Shown one piece after another: positions 19,801 through 27,621 of a DNA stretch of 27,621 bases. Position numbers and translations under genes: made by a program. The notes beneath the pieces are model-generated. The model was given only the letters and a program-made list of their open reading frames with translations, was not told the DNA's origin and made no database searches. The stretch covers positions 1 through 27,621 of the forward strand of contig FJOG01000070.1 in assembly GCA_900073065.1 (NCBI GenBank), in the 5' to 3' direction. Origin of the DNA: Phialocephala subalpina. Lineage: Eukaryota; Ascomycota; Leotiomycetes; Helotiales; Mollisiaceae. Numbering within the stretch: position 1 is the first letter of the stretch; each line of letters opens with the position of its first letter.

Positions 19801-20672
19801 ATGGTGTTGATAAATTGACTGATGAGGACGATCTATTGATTCTGTCTCCATGCGGTATCTTGAACTCGGTTCCACTTCATGGCTTAAAGGTCGGTGGTCA
19901 AGTATTGATAGACAGGAATCTGATCATATACTCGTCAAGTGCAGCTGTCTTCAGACAGTGTCAGGCTCGTGCAGTGGCTTCTGCAAATATCTCAACAAAC
20001 CCCAGCGAGATCAAGGAGACACATAGTCGCAATGATTTCTTAGCAGTCTATGAAGAAAACTTGAGCCTTGCTGCGGAAGAGCGGACCAACATTTTCACGA
20101 GCGTCAACAATATTGCCCAGAATTTCCAGGGCAATATAAAGCTAGGACAAGAAGTCTCCAAGACAGCATTCACAGAATCATGTCGAGATGCTTCATGGCT
20201 CTTCTACCACGGCCATGCTATCTACAACAAGCAAGATGTTTTGGAATCTGGACTCGTATTGAGCGATCACGACTTGACAATCTCCGACATCTTCGATAGC
20301 GCTGCAATGCACAATTCACCCCATGTAACTATCATTGCCTGCGATTCTGGAACACAGCATATCGCGCCTGGCGACGAGCCTCTCGGTATTGTCCCCGCTT
20401 TGTTGTTCGCAGGAGCGACATCCGTCTTAGGATGCATTTGGCCAATTGAGAGTTGGGCTGGAAGAGTTTTCAGTGAGAAGTTTCACACACACTTGAACAC
20501 ACAGATGGTGGGTGCGAAGAATGAAAAAGGCTCTCGCACTGTTGTGAATGTTGCGGCTGCGTTGAGAGATGCGGTTAGGGAGATGATGGATAAGAAGAGT
20601 GTTGAGACGAGACTGCCTTACTTTTGGGCTTCTTTTGTACTGCATGGATGTTGGTTTCATACTAACCCGTGA
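16861..20672 (+). CDS. TPR-CHAT caspase-like peptidase, with in-frame TAA at 19176
   Basis: Exons 16861-17230, 17288-17439 and 17496 onward; introns 57 nt (GTAGGT...CAG) and 56 nt (GTAAGT...CAG). About 735 residues of helical TPR-like repeats (for example LREARYLLYLSVSLL, SYLYLSLRKVYSSLGNTAEAIECAKKAF) lead into AWIWIQKGKARALSDLFG, the linker helix typical of fungal TPR-CHAT proteins. The CHAT domain follows to the TGA at 20672. Catalytic His is in YHGHA (codon 20214-20216) and Cys in IACDSG (codon 20340-20342); both are intact, as is PALLFAGATSVLGCIWPI. CHAT peptidases are clan CD relatives of caspases and separase. An in-frame TAA at 19176-19178 separates TPR and CHAT although both sides share one frame. 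It may lie in a short intron (39-44 nt, weak GTCAAG or GTCAAA donor) or be a real nonsense mutation. Residue count if joined is about 1,230. Confidence 0.85.
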
Positions 20673-21230
20673 TTTAGTGGCGTGGGTTGGAGCTGCCAAT
20701 ATTGTCAAGTCTCCTACCCTCACTCTGCAAATGTTTCAAGAATGCGACCTTTACATCATGTATACAGTTATATATATGCTATAATACTCGCATGTAATCT
20801 CGGGTCCTCTCTTGACATGTCACTAGATGACGCAGCGTACAGTCAAATGCCATGGAACTATTCTCCAGCAATGCACACAACCAGCTTAATGGTGAATGGA
20901 TTTACGCACCTCTCTAGGGCCTATAAGCGCGCATCTTCAGCTCTGACATGTGAACTTTGCGCTATAATCATGTCAAATTCCCTCGTTTGGGGTGAGGAGA
21001 TATGAAATGAGCCTGCCACAGAATAAACTTTGAACTGCCCACAATATCGAAATAAGCGGGTCTACATGTATTCTCGGGAGAGTGACCCATTTCGGCCACA
21101 ATCGATTATCGAAGGGCGTAAATGGAGTCATATCCAGGTCGAAGTCTCTGCAAATAGTATTAACTTTTAGCTCGGCTGTCAACCAATCATATTGAAGTCT
21201 CTTTTTTTATAACATATGAAGTGGCATATG
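20673..21230. other. 3' flank of the CHAT gene, no supported gene
   Basis: Presumed terminator region followed by sequence with only short chance frames (20682-21005 plus, 20973-21182 minus). Confidence 0.4.
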
Positions 21231-21234
21231 TAGT

Positions 21235-21745
21235 ACTTTCTTTGCGTGATTTAAAGAGTTCTTTGAACTTATAATTAAAGAATTATACGGTATCCCAACC
21301 GATATATATCACGTGCTGTTAATATTTTCTCCAGCTGTTTGAAGAGGCCTTTAAATCATACAATTTACTTTTTTGCATAGTTTGAAGACTTTCTTGAACT
21401 TGTAGTTAAGAGATTATAGAACCACTTGGTATATCAAGCGCTAGTATCACGTGCCTCTGGTCCCTTCTTTACTTGTTCAAGGGGGTCTCCAAATTATACA
21501 GCCTACCTCTTTTGCACGATTTGGAGACTCTCTTGAATCAGCAGTAAAGTGATTGTTGGATCATTTCAAGCGGTCCAGTGTCACGTGCCGTTAGTCCCTT
21601 CTCTAACCGTTCAGGGGCCTCCAAATCATGGAACCTACCTCTTTTGCATGATTTGGAGACCTTCCTGAACCAGTAGCGAAAGCACTGTAGGATCATTTAG
21701 TATATTAAGCAGTTCAGTAGCACGTGCCCCGTCCTCAATGACCTA
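21235..21745. repeat. Four-copy ~131-139 bp tandem repeat, one CACGTG per copy
   Basis: The segment TTGC(A/G)(T/C)GATTTGGAGAC...TGAAC recurs at 21242, 21373, 21512 and 21644. Each copy is followed by a palindromic CACGTG (21310, 21448, 21582, 21721). Between copies runs GTTCAGGGGCCTCCAAATCAT, the inverted partner of ATGATTTGGAG..CC..CTGAAC, so each junction can form a hairpin. Copies 1-2 are AT-richer, with changes mostly C-to-T or G-to-A relative to copies 3-4. The array ends about 220 bp upstream of the 2EXR pseudogene start. Confidence 0.85.
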
Positions 21746-21966
21746 TCTGGGGCTAGCTACTGAACCTTTCGTCTCTTTCAATTCTTCTATTTATTTGGCG
21801 TCTCTATCAACTCTCCCCCATTCAACAACCTTCGCTTCTCCAACCCTCGCCCATCCACGGCGTTTAAAATAGACACATATCGGGTTTTCAGACTGCATAA
21901 GCCAAAGTCAAGTCTGTACTGAATTGGCAAATCGACGAATAATCCCAATATTCATAGGGACAGAAA

Positions 21967-22945
21967 ATGGATACAGCTGCCATGGATACCAATGCGAGGA
22001 TGTTTGCTCCGTTCCGACGACTTCCGACCGAAATTTAAGGCAGGATATGGACCCTTTCGTTACCTGGCCTAAGATGTGTGGCGGTTTAGGAATATCATGG
22101 TCGCGGTTGGGCAGTCAAGACCACCAGGATTAGCCGGGACCATCCAGAGTACAAAGTCTTGCGCAAGATCCACAAAAAAGAGTCACTAAGAAAATCTGGA
22201 GAGAGACTGGACGGATGGTATAGCCCGAGCGCAATGCCGGTTGCTCTTCAAGTCAATCAAGGGTCACGTCTGGAAGCACTGCGCCATTACAAATTGATGT
22301 CTGGGGGGTAAAAACGCACTTGAAGGCTGCCCAGCTCGGATATACTTTAATCCTGGCATCGATACACTATTCATTCGTTCGTCAATCAATCTGGACAACT
22401 TCCTCAAGCGCACACAGAACCTTGGCATGGTTATGAACCTTGCCATTGGAGAGGCTCAATGTCGAGGGCCATGGTCAAAACAGCTGCTTACACCCGAATA
22501 TTTCGAAATGTTTCCGGTACTCGAACGTCTCACATACGCATTGGGTGTCAGGTCACGACAAGTCCTGCAGAGTGAAAGATTCAGGATGGACGAGTCCTTT
22601 TATCCAATGGAATCGGATGAGCTGTCTCCCAGTACATGGGCTCATCACCTCGTGATCAGTACTGAGCAGCAATACACCTTCCTGAAACGTTGGCATGAAG
22701 GAATACTGAAATTCCTCAATGACAATTTTAATGGAAAGTGGAGTCTAGGTTTCATCCATCCGACCGAAGATCCGAACCCAGAATGGCATTCTAGACAGTG
22801 GATCGAGGACGAGTTGGAGAAAGCCAAGAAGATATTCATGAGAGCCAAGGAGAAGTCTGCCCAAGAAGGGAATTCCAATGGCTCGAACGGCTCAGGGAAC
22901 AAAAACACAAATAATTTTCGGCTGCGGCTGAAGACTCGAGTCTAA
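21967..22945 (+). pseudogene. 2EXR-domain protein gene, inactivated
   Basis: From ATG 21967 the frame gives FAPFRRLPTEI then GRIWTLSLPGLR, the hallmark start of the fungal 2EXR family, followed by PVALQVNQGSRLEALRHYKL, its second conserved block. Then RIYFNPGIDTLFI and a long C-terminal part run to TAA 22945, with an Asn/Ser/Gly-rich tail (NGSNGSGNKNTNN). It is broken three times: TAA at 22036, TAG at 22087, and a one-base shift at the six-G run 22303-22308. Both stops sit where a C-to-T change of a Gln codon would produce them. The last 172 codons (22427-22945) remain open. 2EXR proteins are abundant in filamentous ascomycetes and have no established biochemical role. Confidence 0.8.
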
Positions 22946-23417
22946 ATTGGACCAGATTTCGGAGCCCATGACAGGCATGGCCATGCCAGGAAACGGCTGT
23001 ACTCAGACTACGGGGTTGAGGATCTTTCAACATATTGCACGCCGGGTTTCCACGGCGAGGCACGGTGGTATTACTCGACGTTTGACACTATTCGGGGCCG
23101 AATTTTAAGGAAATATGAGACATGCAAATCAGGTGCGAATGTGAAATAGGACTGCTTTTGAATTTACTTATGGGCAGCGAGCGTTGATACTCTTACTAAG
23201 CGGAATGAATGGATTGCCTTCCTTTTCAATCATTCGTTATCTCGTGATCCAACCGTATAAATCTAAAAGACAGAGAAGTTATTCCACCGTACGTAAGCTT
23301 ATTTCCGTCCAATATTATTCGCATCTCCAACCAACTCACATCTCCAACCAACTCGCGACTCCGACGATCCAGGGTATTGAAGCAGTCTAGCAATTGACTC
23401 CACATCTACCGAGAATC
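22946..23417. other. Intergenic with a 17-bp direct repeat
   Basis: No supported gene. CATCTCCAACCAACTC(A/G) occurs twice in tandem (23322-23338, 23339-23355), close upstream of the next start. Confidence 0.5.
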
Positions 23418-23737
23418 ATGTCTCCAAAAGTATCAGCAGATATGAACCTCGACCGAGAGTATCCAAATGATATCCTTCCAGCTCGTGAGGAAAGAGGTGA
23501 GAGAATGGCTATCGAGACACGAAGACACGCAAACTGCTCAAGAGGAGCACGAGTCACATGGCGAGAAAATCCTATTCCATACCGCCACCAGAGGTAAGTC
23601 ATGAATCTAGTTCATAGGAGGTTTACTAATTGATGGGATTAATGTTGATGAGGTTGGTGTTGGTTCGATTATCAAAAGGGGGACGGCCGCGAGATGATCA
23701 CCTGGACAACCAAATGACTTATTTACTTGGAAGGTAA
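23418..23737 (+). CDS. Possible two-exon small protein (86 aa)
   Basis: ATG 23418; exon 1 23418-23593 ends in AG before GTAAGT. A 59-nt intron with branch TACTAAT and acceptor GATGAG gives exon 2, 23653-23737, ending TAA. The product is short, charged and Arg-rich (REERGERMAIETRRH, RLSKGGRPRDDH) with no recognised domain. The splice sites are good but the acceptor is distant from the branch point, so this model is tentative. Confidence 0.35.
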
Positions 23738-23831
23738 CCTTCGCCACACTTTCATGTCCGGCAATTATCCCACAATACTAGCCACAACCCAAATTTGAGC
23801 CGCGCCCTCAGCAGCAGCTGGCGTTTGGTGG

Positions 23832-24134
23832 TTAGTCATTACCACTTTGCTCTTCGAAAGCCAGTTCCTTCTCGACCAACGGTTGAGGAGTATAAGAATC
23901 GTCACCCCACCCATCCTCGCCATCCTCACCATCCTCACCACCCTCACCGTATTCATCACCTTGCACGTCAGCAGCGCCAGGGATGAAGATTCCACATGCA
24001 TCTAATTCCGCGGGGACTAAGGGTCTCTCTCGATCAACAGCCTGTAAATCAACAGAAATACCTTTGGTAAGTTTTGCCAGCTCTTTTTGAAAGTGCCCGC
24101 ACTTTACTGCGTAGTCGTTGACGCTCTTCGCCTG
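23832..24134 (-). CDS. Possible acidic-tail exon, minus strand
   Basis: A 100-codon minus frame without ATG that opens after TAG/CAG (a possible 3' splice site) and ends TAA at 23832. It reads as ordinary protein (KELAKLTKGISVDLQAV, PAELDACGIFIPGA) and then a repetitive acidic stretch GEGGEDGEDGEDG, encoded by the CATCCTCAC-type microsatellite at about 23905-23960. No upstream exon could be identified and the family is unknown. The opposite-strand frame 23795-23986 is a low-complexity shadow. Confidence 0.3.
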   Translation of the reverse strand, partial: QAKSVNDYAVKCGHFQKELAKLTKGISVDLQAVDRERPLVPAELDACGIFIPGAADVQGDEYGEGGEDGEDGEDGWGDDSYTPQPLVEKELAFEEQSGND

Positions 24135-24249
24135 CTAGGTTTAACTCTATGCGATAGACTAGAAGCCAAAACATCATTTACTTGCGCTTGGGGGCTTTTA
24201 AATTGCATTGATATTTACAATGGTTTTGGGCTACTATTCTCTAGTTCTC

Positions 24250-24776
24250 GAAACTGTCGCGTACAGGAATGGTCGGTTTTCAAAGCCGTCCGCTTCGCTT
24301 TCACGCTGCCTCACATTGAACATTTATCGCGTAAACAGTCTATGGAACTCATGCTTAAAGCGCCTCAGCTCTGAAGCTGCTGTACTCCATGACCTTTTGA
24401 CCGAACTTTCAGCCGGAAACTAAGGACACGATTGGAGCTTCAACGCAGAAGAGCTTTCACTTGGCCACCCATGAGTGCTCTAAGTGTGAGACTGACGACA
24501 CCAATTAGGAAGACTATGGCATCTCCTTAAACCAAGACTCTTTCATGTCTCTCGCAGTTCAATACGGCCTTTGCAACTTCCTGGTTGATTCCTTCAAGAA
24601 AAACAAGAATCTGCTTCAACAAAAGCCTGGGTGCCCCTTCCTAGACTATGCGATATGGCCAGTGGTGGATATGCATGCTCAAGAGCGAGCGATTCCCTGC
24701 GAGCCCGGGGGTGTTACGGGTACTCCTCCAACACGGCGCAAATCCCAACGAGCCCTGTGTTCTCACCAAAGCTTGA
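24250..24776 (+). pseudogene. NLR ankyrin-region fragment
   Basis: The reading DYGISLNQDSFMSLAVQYG then NLLQQKPGCPFLDYAIWP matches the pre-ankyrin part of fungal NLRs. After a one-base shift at the G run 24707-24711 the next frame gives VLRVLLQHGANPNEPC, a clear ankyrin-repeat end, then TGA at 24774. Upstream pieces (LPHIEHLSRKQSMELML, SFHLATHECSKC) may belong to the same gene in other frames. A TAG lies at about 24506. This is a separate relic from 13071-14880. Confidence 0.55.
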
Positions 24777-24992
24777 ATACACACATCTAAAAGCCGTGAA
24801 GTTGGGTCGGGTCATCTTGCACGGAGGCCGCCTATGGAGAGCCTCTGATTGGATGCTTCCCAGCCTCGGCTCATGTTACGAGATCAGCCCCCGACCCCCG
24901 CTCCCTGGCATATCTGTCATTGTCTATATCTACACAACTTTACTCCTTGACCTTTTAAGTCCTGTTTATCTGCGTACGACGCATTATCCAAA

Positions 24993-26255
24993 ATGAAGAT
25001 TCTCCTGACCGACGCATCTAGCCTTACCTCCCGCCAACTCTCCACCATCCTCTCCCGCCAACACCATGAAGTCCACATCCTCTCCCCACCCGGCGGCCTC
25101 CTTACAAAGCTAACCTCGCACACCACAAAAACTCACCCTGTATCCCCATTCGCCTCTTCCCCTTCTGCCTGGCTGGACGCTACACTCTCTGTTCTCCGTA
25201 GCGAGAAGTTCGACATCCTTCTCTGCTCCCAGGAACAAGTAGCCATCATCTCCGCTTCCTCCACCCAAATCCGAGAAACGGGCGTGAAATTTGCGGTCCC
25301 GGATTTCTCAAGTCTAAGGGGGGTGATGGATAAGGTATCAGCTTGTAAAGCGCTTGCCGATGCGGGGCTCCGGCAGCCGGAATCTGTAGTTCTGGGTTCG
25401 GGAATGGAGACGCTTGAGCAGTGTGAAGCGCTACTTCCTGCTTATGTCAAGACTCCTATTGGCACGGCGAGTACAGGTGTTCGCCGTGCTGGGACTCCTA
25501 GTGAATTGGCCTCTATTGTCGCTGATTATGTTGCTGAGAGTTATTTCGAGAATGGAGGCGAGCTGCTTGTTCAGAAAGAGATTCAGGGGAGTCTACTTAT
25601 GGTTTGTGGTGTTTTTGACTATGGGAGATTGAAGGCTTGGCATGCTTGTGTTAGGGTGAGAGAGGGGATTGCAGGAGGGGCGAGCAAAAAGGTTTCGTTG
25701 CCATTGCCCATTCTAGGAGAAGATTTGCAGGCTCTTGGATTCCTATTAAATTGGCACGGAGCACTGAGTTTGGATGCTCTCTTGGAGGATGGGAGGCCGT
25801 GGTATGTGGATGTTAATCCGAGGATTGTGGAGCCGATTAATGGGTTGCTTGCTGGTGTTGATTTGGTGGAGGAGTTGTTGGATGTTAGTTTAGGGAAGGC
25901 GGTGGAGAGCAGGGCGCCGAAGCATGGTATTGAAGGTGTTGAGACGCATCAGCTAATTTTGGCGATGATGAAGGCGGCGGAGGAGGGAAGGGCGATGTTG
26001 TTGGTTGAAGTTTTTAAGGCGCTAATGGGGTTTGATCAATACAGGGGAAGTGTTGAGGAACTCACTCCGTTGGAAGGGGATGTAGTGTGGAGTTTACTAT
26101 TGTTGGTGTGTTTGCTTTTAGGTTTAATTGTAGGGGGTCCATGGACAGTGAGGAAGTTGAATGGAGATACTATTGCGAATTATGCATTAGGTAGGAAGGG
26201 GTGGGAGGAGATTTTGAAGAGCGTTGATAGGAGGGAGGAAACAGGGAGGCTGTGA
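24993..26255 (+). CDS. ATP-grasp domain protein, C-terminal membrane segment
   Basis: Intact single exon, 420 aa, from the ATG following a pyrimidine-rich leader (cttatccaaa ATG). An N-terminal Rossmann-like part (MKILLTDASSLTSRQLS) precedes an ATP-grasp fold: DKVSACKALADAGL (113-126), KTPIGTASTGV (153-163, Lys153 for ATP), LLVQKEIQGS (191-200), and WYVDVNPRIVEPINGL (270-285, Asp273/Asn275 for metal). This resembles carbamoyl-phosphate-synthase-like and amino-acid-ligase-like members of the fold. The segment VVWSLLLLVCLLLGLIVGG (364-382) is a probable transmembrane helix, which suggests membrane anchoring. Such proteins join a carboxylate to an amine or thiol with ATP; the substrate is unknown. 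GC-rich start and T-rich, GG-rich second half differ in codon style. Confidence 0.85.
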   Translation: MKILLTDASSLTSRQLSTILSRQHHEVHILSPPGGLLTKLTSHTTKTHPVSPFASSPSAWLDATLSVLRSEKFDILLCSQEQVAIISASSTQIRETGVKFAVPDFSSLRGVMDKVSACKALADAGLRQPESVVLGSGMETLEQCEALLPAYVKTPIGTASTGVRRAGTPSELASIVADYVAESYFENGGELLVQKEIQGSLLMVCGVFDYGRLKAWHACVRVREGIAGGASKKVSLPLPILGEDLQALGFLLNWHGALSLDALLEDGRPWYVDVNPRIVEPINGLLAGVDLVEELLDVSLGKAVESRAPKHGIEGVETHQLILAMMKAAEEGRAMLLVEVFKALMGFDQYRGSVEELTPLEGDVVWSLLLLVCLLLGLIVGGPWTVRKLNGDTIANYALGRKGWEEILKSVDRREETGRL

Positions 26256-26498
26256 TTTGAAGACGCTGATTCTTCTCTCGAAATATCATTTGATGCGTCG
26301 CCTTCTAAGTGAGTGCTTGTTTCATATGCTTCAAGAATTGATACCCTTTCTATTCGTGAAACGAACGAAAGCAGAATTTAGCCGAGCTCACAAGACGATG
26401 GTCTAAAAAGTTCTGTCGAGAAAAAAGAAAATGGTGTTGGAGCTCATATTAACTCATCTAGCTTATCGTGCTGTAAGTGTTGATCGAGGGGGAGGGGA
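26256..26498. other. 3' flank of the ATP-grasp gene
   Basis: No supported gene in these 243 bases. Confidence 0.4.
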
Positions 26499-26813
26499 AT
26501 GACGAGGCCATTTTCACGAGAAGTAGGAAGAGATGTAATGATGATGATCTTTGCAGATTTCAATCGAGCCTCGCAGCATATTGAATAGACCCTCCCAGGC
26601 ATCCGAGGCACTTGTGACGAAGCTGGAGTTGTATATTGGTGCTTGCTCCCACATCTTGTCAAACATATGCCCTGAGAATGCTCAGAAGCGGAAGCTTTAT
26701 ACAATCGCGAAACCATCCCACGTATGCACGATGACAAGTTTTACGAGCTTCTGATCGAAGAGGCTAGTAATACCAATCCGGCGGATGTTGAGTTTGAGTC
26801 AGCTGCATCCTGA
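26499..26813 (+). pseudogene. Possible broken gene fragment (or antisense ORF 26444-26737)
   Basis: From ATG 26499 one plus frame reads 104 codons interrupted by TAG at 26586 and TGA at 26673 and ends TGA at 26811. Segments such as FADFNRASQHIE, EAGVVYWCLLPHLVKHM and DDKFYELLIEEASNTNP look like genuine protein, and both stops could come from C-to-T or G-to-A changes. The opposite strand has an unbroken 97-codon frame (26444-26737) with no recognised content. I cannot tell which strand was coding; family unknown. Confidence 0.3.
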
Positions 26814-27041
26814 TTAGGCCTAGTTCAGGTTGGTGTAAGGCACGGTTCAACAAAGGCACCCTCGATGCCTCTCCTCCTCTTACCTTAATTATCAACGCAT
26901 ACAGCATTCCACATACCATTGCTACGTGACGTGCTACGCGTTGTGGGTGTACCGACACTTTCAGATATTACAATAAAGCACAACAGACCGGAAGCTCCGC
27001 GCCCAAAACACCACACAACTTCAACTCAAACTTCCTCAACC

Positions 27042-27368
27042 ATGGCTACGCTCCGAAGTGATCACGCAGCCCATATCTCTCACGACAGACTCTACTTCAC
27101 ATCCTCCTCAACAGCAATCCACCCCTCCCCTCCAAGTCCTCTCTCAGCTGAAGAACTACACTCAAAACTTACCACGAGTCTCCTGCCACAGCTCTCATTC
27201 GGAGCTTCAATCAACGCACCAGGAGATGAGAAATATGCAGAAAATACTGCAAGATGGAGTGACCATACTGCTACGAATCCAGCTGCCATGGTAAATGTCG
27301 CTTGTGAAGAGGATATTTGCGCTATTATTTGTCTTCCTCTTTCAAATTTGCCATCTTACTTCTTTTAA
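27042..27368 (+). pseudogene. 5' fragment of a BBE-like FAD-linked oxidoreductase
   Basis: The ATG at 27042 opens 108 codons. GDEKYAENTARWSD (residues about 67-80) followed by NPAAMVNVACEEDICAII matches the beginning of the FAD-binding (PCMH-type) domain of berberine-bridge-enzyme-like flavoproteins, where the next segment should be the FAD-attachment region. Instead the frame runs into a Leu/Phe-rich end and stops at 27368, and AT-rich DNA follows from about 27413. A 56-nt intron (GTCTTC...TTCCAG, 27333-27389 region) is possible but leads only to ten codons and a TAG. About 350 residues are missing. Confidence 0.65.
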
Positions 27369-27412
27369 CCCATTATTTGTTTCCAGCCTCCGAACTCACC
27401 CAGAGCAAACTC

Positions 27413-27621
27413 TAGTTAAATTAGATTAAATTATAAAGTTTTAATAAATTCAAAAAAAGAAAAGTTCTTGAATTAAAAATTTCAATATAAAATTATATTG
27501 AAATTCGAATACGAATTATATATTATTAATAAAAAAATACAAGGAATTATAAGTTATTTTTTTTATAAAAGTATATAATATTAAAATTTAAAGTATTTAT
27601 TTAAAAGCTATAAAAATAAAA
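27413..27621. repeat. Extremely AT-rich block at window end
   Basis: About 90% A+T by eye, with no open frame or recognisable element. It is consistent with a heavily RIP-mutated repeat or AT isochore beginning at the breakpoint of the oxidoreductase gene. Confidence 0.7.

Noticed and set aside
20682..21182. ORFs downstream of the CHAT gene
   Set aside because: Short, overlapping, no recognised content or splice context.
21235..21745. CRISPR-like array
   Set aside because: Units are about 135 bp with similarity throughout, no unique spacers, and the genome is fungal.

Overview
This window looks like chromosomal DNA of a filamentous ascomycete (Pezizomycotina, possibly Leotiomycetes; the class is a guess). 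Genes carry short 50-78 nt introns with GT donors, CTAAC/CTAAT-type branch points and AG acceptors. Repeat relics are full of C-to-T type changes (Gln/Trp/Arg codons turned to TAA/TAG/TGA, His to Tyr), the signature of repeat-induced point mutation (RIP). No tRNA, rRNA, CRISPR array or bacterial-type operon was seen.

Layout. 1-1190 is a RIP-degraded DUF3505/telomere-linked-helicase-like gene relic (-). 1403-5579 is a compact, intact island: a short-chain dehydrogenase (-), a divergent NmrA-like oxidoreductase (+), and a convergent transcription factor (-) whose two C2H2 fingers are recovered only after splicing. 5748-6570 is a RIP-degraded Tc1/mariner transposase relic abutting the factor's promoter. 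6673-7545 is an orphan nuclear-looking protein. An exact 250-bp tandem duplication (7693-8192) and a 181-bp hAT-like MITE with 8-bp target-site duplication (8281-8461) follow. 9.3-12.4 kb holds poorly characterised minus-strand genes, including a three-exon Pro/Ser-rich and Cys-rich protein (12436-11439).

13.0-25.0 kb is an immunity/cell-death-like neighbourhood in decay: an NLR C-terminal half with a frameshift and stops (13071-14880); an uncharacterised 293-aa protein (-, 16407-15526) sharing a promoter with a large TPR-CHAT caspase-like peptidase (+, 16861-20672); a four-copy ~135-bp repeat with a CACGTG site per copy (21.2-21.75 kb); a 2EXR-domain pseudogene (21967-22945); and an NLR ankyrin-region fragment (24.25-24.78 kb). 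The shared promoter contains a 221-bp inverted-repeat element.

The right end has an intact ATP-grasp enzyme (24993-26255), a broken small ORF, and the 5' part of a BBE-like FAD-linked oxidoreductase (27042-27368) that stops before about 210 bp of extremely AT-rich sequence.

The best candidate for an undescribed system is the divergent TPR-CHAT peptidase / 293-aa protein pair beside NLR relics. Fungal regulated cell death is known to use protease-effector gene pairs, so peptidase plus substrate or partner is a testable idea. The peptidase keeps its His and Cys but has an in-frame TAA between TPR and CHAT that is either inside an unusually short intron or a nonsense mutation.
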